Shown: piece after piece, positions 30,586-39,482 of the stretch | Layout: each line of letters begins with the position of its first letter | How positions within the stretch are numbered: the stretch's first letter is position 1 | Assembly: GCA_016194865.1 (NCBI GenBank) | Contig: JACQAT010000003.1 | Location: 1 to 44,886, forward strand | DNA length: 44,886 nucleotides | Reading direction: 5' to 3' | Origin: Chloroflexota bacterium | GTDB taxonomy: Bacteria > Chloroflexota > Limnocylindria > P2-11E | Notes under the pieces: generated by a model | What the model saw: only the letters and a program-made list of their open reading frames with translations | The model's database searches: none | What the model was told of the DNA's origin: nothing | Position numbers and translations under genes: made by a program

Positions 30586-31541
30586 CAGCGTGTCGTGATA
30601 CGCGGGTCGACGATCGCGTAGAGGATGTCGCGCAGGATGTACGACAGCACGAGCAGCGAGCTACCGATGATGACGCTCGCCTGGATCAGCGGGAAGTCCT
30701 TGTTGATGAGCCCTTCGAAGAGGAGGCGGCCAAGCCCGGGCCAGTTGTAGATCTGCTCGATGATCACGGACCCGCCGATGAGGATCGTGAGGATGCCACC
30801 GAGCGAGGTCACCACCGGGATGAGCGCGTTGCGGAGCACGTGGACGGTCACGACGACCTGCTCGCGCAATCCCTTGCTGCGCGCCGTCCGTACGTAGTCC
30901 TGGCCGAGGACCTCGAGCACTTCGGTGCGGAGGATCCGCGGATAGTTTGAGATCGCGCCGAGCGAGAGCGTAAGCACCGGTCCGACCATATGCCAGAGCC
31001 GGTCGCCGAGGTCGTCCTCCTTACCGATCGCGTTCATGCTGCCGATCGGGAACCAGCGCAGCTGCACGCCCAGGAGCAGTACGAACAGGAGACCGAACCA
31101 GAAGGTGGGGACCGCGTGGCCGACGACCGTCATGAGGCGGATCGCGTGGTCCGGCAGGCGCCCGCGAACGAGCGCCGAGATGATGCCCAGGGGCACACCG
31201 ACGAGCAGGCCGACGACGAGCGCCGCGATCGACAGCTGGAGGCTGTTCGGGATGCGCTCGACGATGAGGCCGATGACGGGCCGGTGATAGTAGAAGGAGT
31301 TTCCGAAATCGAGCACCGCCACCTTGCCCAGGTACTTCACGAACTGCACGGGGATCGGGTCGTTCAGCCCGTACGCTTCGGCAAGCCGGTCGCGGTCGGC
31401 CTTGGTGATGCCGAACGTGTCGCCGACGATCAGGCTGACCGGGTCCGCGGGCGAGAGCCGCGTCAGCGCGAACGTGATGACGAGGATGCCGAGCAACGTC
31501 GGCACGGCCTGGATCAATCGCCGAATGACGAAGCGGCCCAT
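30585..31541 (-). CDS. Peptide-type ABC transporter permease (DppB/OppB family)
   Basis: First membrane subunit of the importer, 318 residues. The N-terminus GRFVIRRLIQAVPTLLGILVITFAL is typical of DppB. Then come DPIPVQFVKYLGKVAVLDFGNSF, VPTFWFGLLFVLLLGV and the EAA loop QDYVRTARSKGLREQVVVTVHVLRNA. The end NWPGLGRLLFEGLINKDFPLIQ matches the family. ATG 31541 is supported by GGAG five bases upstream. It sits 60 bases after the binding-protein gene, across the hairpin at 31557-31589. Confidence 0.93.
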   Translation of the reverse strand: MGRFVIRRLIQAVPTLLGILVITFALTRLSPADPVSLIVGDTFGITKADRDRLAEAYGLNDPIPVQFVKYLGKVAVLDFGNSFYYHRPVIGLIVERIPNSLQLSIAALVVGLLVGVPLGIISALVRGRLPDHAIRLMTVVGHAVPTFWFGLLFVLLLGVQLRWFPIGSMNAIGKEDDLGDRLWHMVGPVLTLSLGAISNYPRILRTEVLEVLGQDYVRTARSKGLREQVVVTVHVLRNALIPVVTSLGGILTILIGGSVIIEQIYNWPGLGRLLFEGLINKDFPLIQASVIIGSSLLVLSYILRDILYAIVDPRITTR

Positions 31542-31556
31542 CGAACTCCAATCGAA

Positions 31557-31589
31557 GTCCGGGCGGGCCCCGTTCGGACCCGCCCGGAC
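31557..31589 (-). promoter_or_regulatory. Hairpin between binding-protein and permease genes
   Basis: GTCCGGGCGGG (31557-31567) pairs with 31579-31589; the inner part adds two further pairs. There is no T-run, so it is unlikely to be a full terminator. A stem here fits the common arrangement that protects the 3' end of binding-protein mRNA and lowers expression of the permeases (inference). Confidence 0.65.
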
Positions 31590-31601
31590 CCTGTCAGACC
31601 G

Positions 31602-33302
31602 CTATTTCTTGAACCACCACGTTTCGATGTTGTAGAAGGTCGAATACTGATTCGGCGCGAAGTTCTGCAGTGTCCTGTCCGCGAAGACGAGGCTGTTCGG
31701 CGAATAGAGGAAGACCATCGGCACGTCCTCGTTCAGCTGCTTGTCCACGATGTGTGCTTGCGCGTTGCGCGCCGCTTCGCTGCAATCGGGACCGTCACGT
31801 CCGGCGTCGAGCGCCTTGTCGACGACCGCATTCCGATAGCGCCAGCGGTTGAACTGATCAGGCGCGACCGTCGAGCTGTGCCATAGGTCCTTGTGATCGG
31901 GGTCCGGGCCGAGCCCAGAGAAGCCGATGATGAAGCCCTCGTTGTCCGTCCCGCAGCACTTGACGCGATCGAGGAGCGCGTTGAACGACTCGAGCAGCGG
32001 GTCGATGGAGACCCCGATCGCCTTGTACTGCTCCTGCGCGAACTGAAGGATCGTCTCGCGAGTGTTGTTGCCCTGGTTCGTCTCGATGCGCATCTTCATC
32101 GGTGCGCCGTTCGTCCACCTGTAGACGCCATCGGCCCCGAGCTTCGCCCCGGCCTGTTCAAGGAGCTGCTTCGCCTTGTTCACGTCGAACGCGTACTTGT
32201 TGAGGTCGCTGTCGTTGTACGCGGCGTTCGCCGGAGGCTGCGACGCGTTCACCAGCTTGCCGTGGCCGAAAAGGATCTTGTCGAGGATGGCCTGGCGGTT
32301 GAGTCCATACACGAGCGCCTGGCGCACTTGCTTGTTCGCGAGCCACGGCGCCTTGGCCGACTCGGCGTTCCAGGCGATGTAGTCCCAGCTGTAGCTCGGG
32401 TATTCGAGGCCCTTGAGCGTCTCGACCTTCGATACCTCATCGAAGTCCTTCGGTTGTACGACCGCGTAGGTGACCTCGCCGGTCAGCAGCGCATTCTTGA
32501 TCGCCGTCGAGTCCGCGTAATTCTTGATCACGAGCTCGTCGAGGAGGATCGCGCCGCGGTAGTACTTCGGGTTCTTGGTGAAGGTCACGCGGTCACCGGG
32601 CTTGAACTCCTTGAAGATCCAGGGGCCCATCGATGCCGGCGGGTTCATGTTCAGGGCGTTGTCATCGATATTCTTCGTGGCGTCGGTCGTCTTGTTGTCC
32701 CAGACCGCTTTGAACGGCACGCTCGGCAGGATCACGCCGGCACCCGCGCCGCTGAGGTCTTCGATCGCCGGGCAGTACACCTTGTTGAACTTGATGGTGA
32801 TCACTTTGCCGCCGCCGCTGATCGTGATGCCGGCGATGCCGTCGGTCTTGCCATCCTTGTAGTCCGCGGCACCCACGACGTTGTCGAAGGTGCTCTTGCG
32901 GACGGTCTTCTTGCTGCGCATGACGGCTTCGGCGGTGTACTTGTAGTCATCGCCGGTGAAGGCCGTGCCGTCGCTCCAGACGAGATTGTCCCGCAGCGTG
33001 TAGACGAGCGTCAGGCCGTCCTTGCTGAGCTCGTACTTGTCGGCAAGCTCTCCGACGATGTTGCCCTTCTGGTCGCGGCGGAGCAGGCCGAGGTAGAACT
33101 TCGCATACACCGCGCTCGACGTCGTGTCGGTGGCGATGACCGGCTGCATGGTCTTCGGGTCACCCGTGGAACCGAGCACGAGCCGCCCGCCCGGAACGGG
33201 CTTGTCGCCCGAGGCGGGCTTCTCCCCAGATGTTGGCGCCCCCGACGTGCACGCGAGGGCAACGAGCATGACCGCGCTTGCCAGAGAGCCGATCCGTCGC
33301 AT
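31602..33302 (-). CDS. Peptide-type ABC transporter substrate-binding lipoprotein (SBP family 5)
   Basis: Captures peptides or similar solutes for the adjacent permeases, 566 residues. The N-terminus is a lipoprotein-type signal (MRRIGSLASAVMLVALAC) with Cys18 in an atypical box VALAC, then a Ser/Gly/Lys/Pro linker. Family 5 motifs: GDPKTMQPVIATDTTSS, the LRDNLVWSDGTAFTGDDYKYTAE signature, and DYIAWNAESAKAPWLANKQVRQAL with YGLNRQAILDKILFG. ATG 33302 has a GGGAGGGG Shine-Dalgarno sequence about ten bases upstream. First gene of the cluster; the substrate is not predictable. Confidence 0.93.
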   Translation of the reverse strand: MRRIGSLASAVMLVALACTSGAPTSGEKPASGDKPVPGGRLVLGSTGDPKTMQPVIATDTTSSAVYAKFYLGLLRRDQKGNIVGELADKYELSKDGLTLVYTLRDNLVWSDGTAFTGDDYKYTAEAVMRSKKTVRKSTFDNVVGAADYKDGKTDGIAGITISGGGKVITIKFNKVYCPAIEDLSGAGAGVILPSVPFKAVWDNKTTDATKNIDDNALNMNPPASMGPWIFKEFKPGDRVTFTKNPKYYRGAILLDELVIKNYADSTAIKNALLTGEVTYAVVQPKDFDEVSKVETLKGLEYPSYSWDYIAWNAESAKAPWLANKQVRQALVYGLNRQAILDKILFGHGKLVNASQPPANAAYNDSDLNKYAFDVNKAKQLLEQAGAKLGADGVYRWTNGAPMKMRIETNQGNNTRETILQFAQEQYKAIGVSIDPLLESFNALLDRVKCCGTDNEGFIIGFSGLGPDPDHKDLWHSSTVAPDQFNRWRYRNAVVDKALDAGRDGPDCSEAARNAQAHIVDKQLNEDVPMVFLYSPNSLVFADRTLQNFAPNQYSTFYNIETWWFKK

Positions 33303-33424
33303 GAAGATGTACCCCTCCCGCCGCCCCTCGTAGCGGACGACACACTCGAAGTACGGGCAGGTTAGCGGAACGGTTCAGGCGGCAAGGGGGGCAGCCGGTG
33401 CCGGGTCGGTATCCTCGGAGCACC

Positions 33425-33883
33425 GTGCGTCGTTTCGTCAGGGGTACGGCGGGCCAATCGATGATCGAGCTGGCGCTCGTCCTGCCGATCCTCGTCTTCG
33501 GCCTCGTGGGCGGCGCCGACCTCGCGCGGGCCTTCGCGCTGCAGCTGGCGGTCCAGAACGGCGCCCGCGCGGGCGCCGAGGCGACCGCGCTGGACGCCAC
33601 GCCGACCTCCGCGGAGGCCATCGCCCACGTCCAGCAGGAGATGAACCGGACCCCGGGCATGGACGCCACGAACGCCACCATCACGCTGACCTTCACCCTG
33701 GCCGACGGCACCTCGGTCTGCACCGGGGCGCCGAATACCTCAACGGCGGGCACACCATCGCTCGCCACGCCCTGTTATGCCAACGTGCGGGTGCGATACA
33801 CCTTCAAGACGATCACTCCCTGGCCGCTGATCCCCAATACCTTCACGTTCGACCGGACCACCCGGGTGCGGCGGTACGCATGA
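33425..33883 (+). CDS. TadE-like pseudopilin, type a, copy 1
   Basis: A 152-residue TadE-family protein of the Tad pilus/secretion system. The short basic N-terminus (RRFVRGTAGQSMIELALVLP) is followed by one hydrophobic helix with GADLARAFALQLAVQNGARAGAE. The outer domain has two Cys (TSVCTG and ATPCYA) likely to form a disulphide and ends TFKTITPWPLIPNTFTFDRTT. Start GTG 33425 (GGAG just upstream) is preferred; GTG 33398 with an AGGGGG box is an alternative. It is paralogous to 35675-36118. It overlaps the next gene by ATGA. Confidence 0.82.
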   Translation: MRRFVRGTAGQSMIELALVLPILVFGLVGGADLARAFALQLAVQNGARAGAEATALDATPTSAEAIAHVQQEMNRTPGMDATNATITLTFTLADGTSVCTGAPNTSTAGTPSLATPCYANVRVRYTFKTITPWPLIPNTFTFDRTTRVRRYA

Positions 33884-34305
33884 AGACACTTCACCGCGAC
33901 GAACGCGGCCAGTCGCTCGTGGAGCTCGCGCTCATCCTGCCGGTGCTGATGCTGATCGTGACCGGTCTTTTCGATGTCGCCAGAGCGGTGTGGCAAGAGA
34001 ACACGCTCGCGTACGCCGCGCGCGAGGGCACCCGCTACGCGATCGTGCATGGGTCGGCGGCGGCCAGCCCGGTCGGCCCGACCAATACCAGCGACCCGAC
34101 CATCGCGGCGATCGTCCGCGCCGCCGCGATCGGCGTCCCGAACATCACGATCACCACGAGCTGGCCCGACCTGAACAATGACCGCAACAGCCGCGTGTCC
34201 GTCGACGCGTCCGCGCCGTTCGTGCCGCTGCCCTCGCAGTACCTGCTCGGCGGAGCCTTCCAGATCACGTTGCGCGGTGGCTCGCTGCTGATCATCGAGC
34301 GATGA
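33880..34305 (+). CDS. TadE-like pseudopilin, type b, copy 1
   Basis: A 141-residue TadE protein: basic leader MKTLHRDERGQSLVELALILP, one membrane helix, and a conserved outer start FDVARAVWQENTLAYAAREGTRYAIVHGSA. The C-terminus VPLPSQYLLGGAFQITLRGGSLLIIER is nearly shared with the copy at 36115-36570. The GxxxVE signature after the leader suggests handling like type IV pilins, although TadE proteins may stay membrane-anchored. ATGA overlaps on both sides tie it to the type a and TadG genes. Confidence 0.85.
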   Translation: MKTLHRDERGQSLVELALILPVLMLIVTGLFDVARAVWQENTLAYAAREGTRYAIVHGSAAASPVGPTNTSDPTIAAIVRAAAIGVPNITITTSWPDLNNDRNSRVSVDASAPFVPLPSQYLLGGAFQITLRGGSLLIIER

Positions 34306-35558
34306 GGCGCTTCGCCGCGCGCGAGGACGGCCAGGCGATCGTGATGGTCGCGATCTTCATGCTCGCGATGCTCTTCGCCGTCGGGCTCGCGATCGACAGC
34401 GGCCAGCTCTTCGTGGCGAAGCGTACCCAGCAGGAGGCGGCCGACGCGGCAGCGTTCGCCGGGGCGGTCGCGCTCTATCAGGGCGCGACGACCGGCTCCG
34501 CGGGGACGGCCGTGGCCGCGGCCGTCGCCGATGCGACGCTCAACGGGTACACGACCGGCGGCACGACGACGGTCACGGTGAACAATCCACCGACGTCCGG
34601 CACGTTCAGCGGCAACAGCGCGTACGTGGAAGTCACCATCACGACGTCCGTCCGCACGTCGCTCGTCCCGCAGGAGTCGGGCCTGACGACGGTGAGGGCA
34701 CGCGGCGTCGCCGGCAACGCGCCGCTCAACCTCGGGTACGCCGTGATCGCCGTCGACCAGAACTGCGACTCGGGTACCGCGACGCTCAGCTCGAACGGCT
34801 CGCTGCTCATCACCGGCGGCGGCATCATGATCAACTCCTGCAGCGCGACCGCCGGCGATAACAACGGGACCGTCACGCTGAGCCCCGCGGGCACGTATCA
34901 CACGGATGTCGTGGGCAACGCGACCGGATCATGGCCGGACCTGCGCACCGGAAGGACCGTCCAGCCGGACCCGTTCGCGGGGTATCCGAAGCCGTCGACG
35001 ACGGGTCTGCCGACGTACTCGCCGGCCTGCTCCCCGGCGATCAACCAGCCCGGGATCTATACAAGCACCTTCAACAGCAACTGCGATTACGTCCTGGCGC
35101 CGGGGAACTACATCTTCAAGGGCGGCGGCATCAGCCTCGGCGGCAACTCGTCGCTCTGCAACGGAGCCACGTGTATCACCCCGTCGGCCGCGGGCGGGGT
35201 CTTCCTGTTCCTGACGCAGAGCACCTATCCGGCGACGGGCGGGAGCTGCGCCACGCTCGCGCTCAACGGGAACAACACCACGACGCTCACGCCACCGACG
35301 AGCGGGACGTACATGGGGATGCTGATCATGTACGACTCGAATTGCTCAGGCACGCTGTCCATCGGTGGGAACGGCTCGATCACCACGACGGGCACCATCT
35401 ACGCGCCGAACGGGACGATCGCGGGCAACGGCAACAACTCCGCCGTCAGCGCGAGCCAGATCATCGCGAAGAAGATCGACACACAGAACGCGGACTTCAC
35501 GATCAGCTATAGCACCGCGACCACCGCCCAGCCGACCGTCCCGGCGCTGACCGAATAG
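34302..35558 (+). CDS. TadG-like pilus-associated protein, copy 1
   Basis: A 418-residue protein with the TadE/TadG N-terminal domain: FAAREDGQAIVMVAIFMLAMLFAVGLAIDSGQ, one helix, then QQEAADAAAFAGAVALY. The long exported part is rich in Thr, Ser, Gly and Asn (NGSLLITGGGIMIN, TISYSTATTAQPTVPALTE) with scattered cysteines. It also has a PDPFAGYPKPSTTGLPTYS segment shared with copy 2. It looks like a beta-rich surface or periplasm-side domain. ATG 34302 overlaps the previous gene as ATGA. The product may sit at the base of the pilus or be an adhesive subunit (inference). Confidence 0.82.
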   Translation: MRRFAAREDGQAIVMVAIFMLAMLFAVGLAIDSGQLFVAKRTQQEAADAAAFAGAVALYQGATTGSAGTAVAAAVADATLNGYTTGGTTTVTVNNPPTSGTFSGNSAYVEVTITTSVRTSLVPQESGLTTVRARGVAGNAPLNLGYAVIAVDQNCDSGTATLSSNGSLLITGGGIMINSCSATAGDNNGTVTLSPAGTYHTDVVGNATGSWPDLRTGRTVQPDPFAGYPKPSTTGLPTYSPACSPAINQPGIYTSTFNSNCDYVLAPGNYIFKGGGISLGGNSSLCNGATCITPSAAGGVFLFLTQSTYPATGGSCATLALNGNNTTTLTPPTSGTYMGMLIMYDSNCSGTLSIGGNGSITTTGTIYAPNGTIAGNGNNSAVSASQIIAKKIDTQNADFTISYSTATTAQPTVPALTE

Positions 35559-35563
35559 CCCCG

Positions 35564-35587
35564 CGGGTGTGCGTTCGCGCACACCCG
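35564..35587 (+). terminator. UUCG-loop hairpin after the first tad set
   Basis: CGGGTGTGCG (35564-35573) and its complement (35578-35587) flank the tetraloop TTCG, a very stable RNA hairpin. No T-run follows, so termination efficiency is uncertain. It lies six bases past the TadG copy 1 stop and may mark the boundary between the two duplicated sets. The remaining bases to 35674 show nothing recognisable. Confidence 0.6.
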
Positions 35588-35674
35588 ATCGCCCGTCTGA
35601 CCGGTACCGCGGTCCTATCCGGATGGCCGGACGCGCCCCTCGCGCACCGTCGAGCCTGAACGCAGGCTTACATC

Positions 35675-36118
35675 GTGCACGGGGATACGCGCGGCCAGGC
35701 CCTGATCGAGTACGCGCTCACGCTGCCGATGCTCGTGTTCGCCCTCCTCGGCGGAGCCGACCTCGCGCGGGCCTACGCCATCCAGCTCGCGGTGCAGAAC
35801 GGGACGCGCGCGGGGGCGGAAGCCGCCGCGATCGACTTCTCGCCCACCCAGACGGAGACCATCGCGCGGACGCGCGACGAGATGGACCGCACGCCGGGGA
35901 TGAACGCGGCGAACGCCATCGTCAGCGTCACGCTCAAGCAGACCGATGGGACGACCGATTGCGTCGACCCGCCGACACCGATAACGCCCTGCTACGTGAC
36001 CGTGCGCGCCCAATACACGTTCAGGACGATCACGCCGTGGCCGATCATTCCCAACACCGCCGGATTCGACCGCGCGACCACCATGCGCACGATCAAGGGC
36101 GGCGCCATCCAGCCATGA
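35675..36118 (+). CDS. TadE-like pseudopilin, type a, copy 2
   Basis: A 147-residue paralogue of 33425-33883. It has the same leader pattern (HGDTRGQALIEYALTLPML), the same GADLARAYAIQLAVQNGTRAGAE helix, and the same DEMDRTPGMNAANA and TFRTITPWPIIPNT segments. Two outer cysteines are conserved (TDCVDP and TPCYVT). Start GTG 35675, chosen because it places the leader at the same distance from the helix as in copy 1. ATGA overlap with the next gene. It belongs to the second of two tandem three-gene sets. Confidence 0.82.
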   Translation: MHGDTRGQALIEYALTLPMLVFALLGGADLARAYAIQLAVQNGTRAGAEAAAIDFSPTQTETIARTRDEMDRTPGMNAANAIVSVTLKQTDGTTDCVDPPTPITPCYVTVRAQYTFRTITPWPIIPNTAGFDRATTMRTIKGGAIQP

Positions 36119-36570
36119 GGAGCGCTGCGGCTGTGAGGTGGGTGCGCCGTGAGGACGGCCAGTCCATGGTGGAGTTCGCCCTGCTCCTCCCGCTCTTCCT
36201 GCTGCTCGTGACCGGGCTGTTCGACCTGGCACGCGCCGTCTGGCAGGAGAACACGCTCGCCTACGCGGCGCGCGAGGGCACCCGCTACGCGATCGTGCAC
36301 GGCTCCGCGAGCGATGTGCCCGCGTGGCCGGGCCACGACCAGCCGGTCATCGACGTCGTGCGCGGCGCGTCGGTCGGCCTCTCGAACGTGAGCGTCAGCG
36401 TGAGCTGGCCGGACACGGTCGGCAGCCCGGCGACGACCTGCTACGACCGCAGCTGCCGGGTCGCCGTGGACGCGACGATGCCGTTCGTCCCGCTGCCGTC
36501 GCAATACCTGCTCGGTGGGGCGTTCCGCGTGACGCTCCGCGGCGGCTCGTCGCTCGTCATCCAGCGTTGA
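36115..36570 (+). CDS. TadE-like pseudopilin, type b, copy 2
   Basis: A 151-residue paralogue of 33880-34305. It shares WQENTLAYAAREGTRYAIVHGSA and PFVPLPSQYLLGGAFRVTLRGGSS. It differs by two extra cysteines (TTCYDRSC) in the outer domain, which could give copy 2 a disulphide that copy 1 lacks. The leader is VRREDGQSMVEFALLLP. ATG 36115 overlaps the previous gene as ATGA; the end overlaps the TadG gene as TTGA. Confidence 0.85.
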   Translation: MRSAAAVRWVRREDGQSMVEFALLLPLFLLLVTGLFDLARAVWQENTLAYAAREGTRYAIVHGSASDVPAWPGHDQPVIDVVRGASVGLSNVSVSVSWPDTVGSPATTCYDRSCRVAVDATMPFVPLPSQYLLGGAFRVTLRGGSSLVIQR

Positions 36571-37850
36571 GCGCTCGCTGGCGCGACGAAAGAGGCCAGG
36601 CGGTCGTGCTCGTCGCGATCACGATGACCGCGATGCTGTTCGCGGTCGGCCTCGCGATCGACACGGGCCAGCTCTTCGTCGCGCGCCGCGCGGCGCAGGA
36701 GGCCGCCGACGCGGCTGCCTATGCGGGCGCCGTCGTGCTCTACCAGCAGACGACGCTGGGTTGGGCCGTCGACGAGACGGTGGCGACGCTCGCGGCCACC
36801 ACCGATGCGCAGCGCAATGGCTACGTGGACGGGGGCAGCGGTGGGCTGGACGCCGTCACCGTCCGCCTCCCGCCGACGTCGGGCCCGCACATCAACGACC
36901 ACAAGTACCTCGAGGTCGTCATCAGCACGCAGGTGCGCACCGCGCTCGTCCCGAATCAAAGCGGCCTGAACATCATCCGGGTGCGCGGGGTGGCGGGCTC
37001 GGAGCCGCTCAATAACGGCTACGCGATCATGGCACTCAACCGCGGGAACACGCCGAACGCGTTCTCGATCGGGGTGAACGGCGACGTCCATCTGACCGGC
37101 GGCGGCATCCTCATCAACTCGAGCTGCACCGGCGGATGCGGCGTCGCGGCCGATGACACGCAGACCGACCACAGCCGCTTCACCGTCGCCGCCCCCTATG
37201 GCGTCGACGTCGCGGGGACGGTCGGGGACGTGGCGAACTGGCCCACCACGGGCTCCGGCACGCGCACCGGCCAGCCGCAGCGCCCCGATCCATTCGCCGG
37301 ATTCCCCAAGCCCTCGACGGCCGGGCTGACGCTGGATCCCGCCGCGATCCACAGCGGCGGCACGCTCGTGTCGGGCATCTACGACTACAAGATCTCCGGC
37401 AAGAAGCTCTGCACCGGCGTGTACATCCTCAAGGCGGGGATGGGTGGCGACATCTCGCGCGACACCACCGCGCCGTGCGACGGGAAGGTCTTCATCTTCA
37501 ACACACTGACGAACTACCCGGCCGCGGGCGGGACCTGCGGAGCGATCGATACGGGCGGCAACCACGACATCGACCTCCAGGCGATGACGACGGGCACCTA
37601 CGCGAACCTGGTCCTCTACCAGGACCCCGCATGCACGGCGACGGTCAACCTGAACGGCAGCAGCCTCAGCGTGACGGTGACCGGCACGATCTACCTGCCG
37701 AGCGCGAAGCTGACGATGGTCGGCAACGGCATGACCATCACGGGCGGCCAGATCGTGGCCGACACCATCGACGTGCAGAACGGGAACATCAACATCACCT
37801 TCGCGTCCGGGACCTCGGCGCAGCCGATCCTTCCGCGCCTCGCGGAATAG
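36567..37850 (+). CDS. TadG-like pilus-associated protein, copy 2
   Basis: A 427-residue paralogue of 34302-35558. N-terminal DERGQAVVLVAITMTAMLFAVGLAIDTGQ and AAQEAADAAAYAGAVVLY match copy 1, as do VRTALVPNQSGLNIIRVRGVAG, PDPFAGFPKPSTAGLTLDP and the end NINITFASGTSAQPILPRLAE. The middle of the exported part has diverged. Start TTG 36567, overlapping the previous stop as TTGA; no better start gives the conserved leader. The gap to the convergent DUF885 gene is only three bases. Confidence 0.82.
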   Translation: MSARWRDERGQAVVLVAITMTAMLFAVGLAIDTGQLFVARRAAQEAADAAAYAGAVVLYQQTTLGWAVDETVATLAATTDAQRNGYVDGGSGGLDAVTVRLPPTSGPHINDHKYLEVVISTQVRTALVPNQSGLNIIRVRGVAGSEPLNNGYAIMALNRGNTPNAFSIGVNGDVHLTGGGILINSSCTGGCGVAADDTQTDHSRFTVAAPYGVDVAGTVGDVANWPTTGSGTRTGQPQRPDPFAGFPKPSTAGLTLDPAAIHSGGTLVSGIYDYKISGKKLCTGVYILKAGMGGDISRDTTAPCDGKVFIFNTLTNYPAAGGTCGAIDTGGNHDIDLQAMTTGTYANLVLYQDPACTATVNLNGSSLSVTVTGTIYLPSAKLTMVGNGMTITGGQIVADTIDVQNGNINITFASGTSAQPILPRLAE

Positions 37851-37853
37851 GCG

Positions 37854-39482
37854 CTAGTCCAGGTAGCCCAGCCCGACCTCGTGCGCAAGGAGCGACGGGG
37901 GCAGTGACCCGGCGCCCAGCAGCGCGTCGTGGAACGCGCGGGCCGCCCAGCCCTTCCGCCTCGCGCGCTCGCGCAGGTCGAGGATCGCCGCGCGGCCGAG
38001 GGCGTACGACGAGGGCTGGAGCGGGTTGAGCGTGTAGCGGCGCACCTCGGCCACGGCGTTTGGGCGCTCCAGCTTCGGCCCCTCGACCATGAACCGGACG
38101 GCCGCCTCGAAGCTCAGCTCGCCCGTCGAGAGGCCGCTGTCGACCACGACACGAGCGGCGCGCCAGAGCAGGTCTTTCAAGCGCAGCAGCCGCGTCTCCG
38201 ACGAGCCGAGATGACCGAGATCGGTCATCAGCTCCTCGGTGTAGAGGCCCCAGCCCTCGATGAAGACGTTCGAGCGCGCGGCCTTGCGCGCGAGCGAGGG
38301 ATGGCCCGCCGCGGTGCTCAGCTGCAGGTGGTGGCCCGGGTAGCCCTCGTGGCAGGCAATGATCGGGATACCGGCGCGCGGATGCCCCTCGAGCCGCTCG
38401 CGCCGGACGCCCTCCGGATCCTTCGGGAACGGAAGCGCCACCCAGAACCGGCCGCGCCGCGCGGACTCGAACGGTCCCGCCCCGACGTACGCCGCGTAGG
38501 GATAGGTCGAGCGCTGGAACTCGGGCATCTCCTCCACGACGAGCTCCTCGCCCGGGGGGAACGCCGCGAGGTCTGCGGCGACGACGGCCTCGCGCGAGCG
38601 CTCCATCTCGCGGCGGTATGTCGCCACGAGATCTTCCTCGCTCGGATGGTCCGCGCGGAGCCGCGCCACCGAATCGCGCCAGTCGCTGTCACCGAGCGCG
38701 CGCGCAGCCTCGGCGAGACGGGATTCGGTCTCGCGATACAGCTCCTCGCCGAACGACTTCAGCGTCGCCGCGTCGTAGGGCAGCAGCTCCTTCTCGCGGA
38801 GCAGCGCATCGAACGCGTCGCGGCCGATCGCGAACGTCCCCCGCGCGCGCTTCATGAGGTCGTCGCGCAGCCACGCGGCATATGCGTCGAGCGCGTCGCC
38901 CGCCCGCTTCCCCGCTCCGATGACCGCGCTCTTCGCGGCGGTGCCCTCGGGCACGATGCTCGGCAGCACCGCGCGCACGAACGTCGCTCCGGCGGTCGCC
39001 GTCTCGCCCGCGACGACGACCCACACCGGCGGGACGCGATCGGGGTCAAGGTTGGCGCGGCCCGCATCGAGCGCCGCGGGCGCCTGCTCGAGGCGCACCG
39101 CGAGCTTCGCGAACCGCTCCTCGACGGAGCCGTGCTCGCGCAGCAATGCGTAGTAGGCGCCGCGGATGATCGGATCGGAGTAGACGCCGGGCTGGCGCCT
39201 CCAGCGCTCGAAGCCGCGCAGCGCGCGCTCGCCCGCGAGCTCGGCGTTCAGCAGGTCGCGATCCGTTCGTTCGCTGGGCGACAACCCGCCGGCGTTCAGC
39301 GCGCCGAGGCGCCCCATCCAGGTCTCCGTGAAGGCCTCACGCGCCGCGAAGCCGTCCGCGCTCAGGTCGCCGAGCCGATCGTCGTGGTCGTGGATCCCGG
39401 CGATCGTTGCGCCGACCGGATCGAGCGCGTACTTCTCCTCGACGTACGAAGCGATGAGCTGCTCGAACGATGTCGGTACCAT
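37854..39482 (-). CDS. DUF885 family putative metallopeptidase
   Basis: A 542-residue protein of the DUF885 family, which has gluzincin-like features. Its HEGYPGHHLQ motif provides two His and a Glu typical of zinc peptidases, and the downstream EGWGLYTEELM supplies a likely third ligand. Helical segments cover the rest. No signal peptide is visible with ATG 39482, so it is probably cytoplasmic; the enzymatic substrate is unknown. ATG 39482 is preceded by CATACT (39495-39490) at seven bases, a plausible leaderless -10. The frame extends further upstream, but that part lacks family similarity. The 147 bases up to mobA contain no convincing gene. Confidence 0.88.
   Translation of the reverse strand: MVPTSFEQLIASYVEEKYALDPVGATIAGIHDHDDRLGDLSADGFAAREAFTETWMGRLGALNAGGLSPSERTDRDLLNAELAGERALRGFERWRRQPGVYSDPIIRGAYYALLREHGSVEERFAKLAVRLEQAPAALDAGRANLDPDRVPPVWVVVAGETATAGATFVRAVLPSIVPEGTAAKSAVIGAGKRAGDALDAYAAWLRDDLMKRARGTFAIGRDAFDALLREKELLPYDAATLKSFGEELYRETESRLAEAARALGDSDWRDSVARLRADHPSEEDLVATYRREMERSREAVVAADLAAFPPGEELVVEEMPEFQRSTYPYAAYVGAGPFESARRGRFWVALPFPKDPEGVRRERLEGHPRAGIPIIACHEGYPGHHLQLSTAAGHPSLARKAARSNVFIEGWGLYTEELMTDLGHLGSSETRLLRLKDLLWRAARVVVDSGLSTGELSFEAAVRFMVEGPKLERPNAVAEVRRYTLNPLQPSSYALGRAAILDLRERARRKGWAARAFHDALLGAGSLPPSLLAHEVGLGYLD

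Noticed and set aside
31893-33365. Plus-strand open frame opposite the binding-protein gene
   Set aside because: No recognisable motif; the minus strand encodes a complete family 5 binding protein with signal peptide and Shine-Dalgarno sequence.
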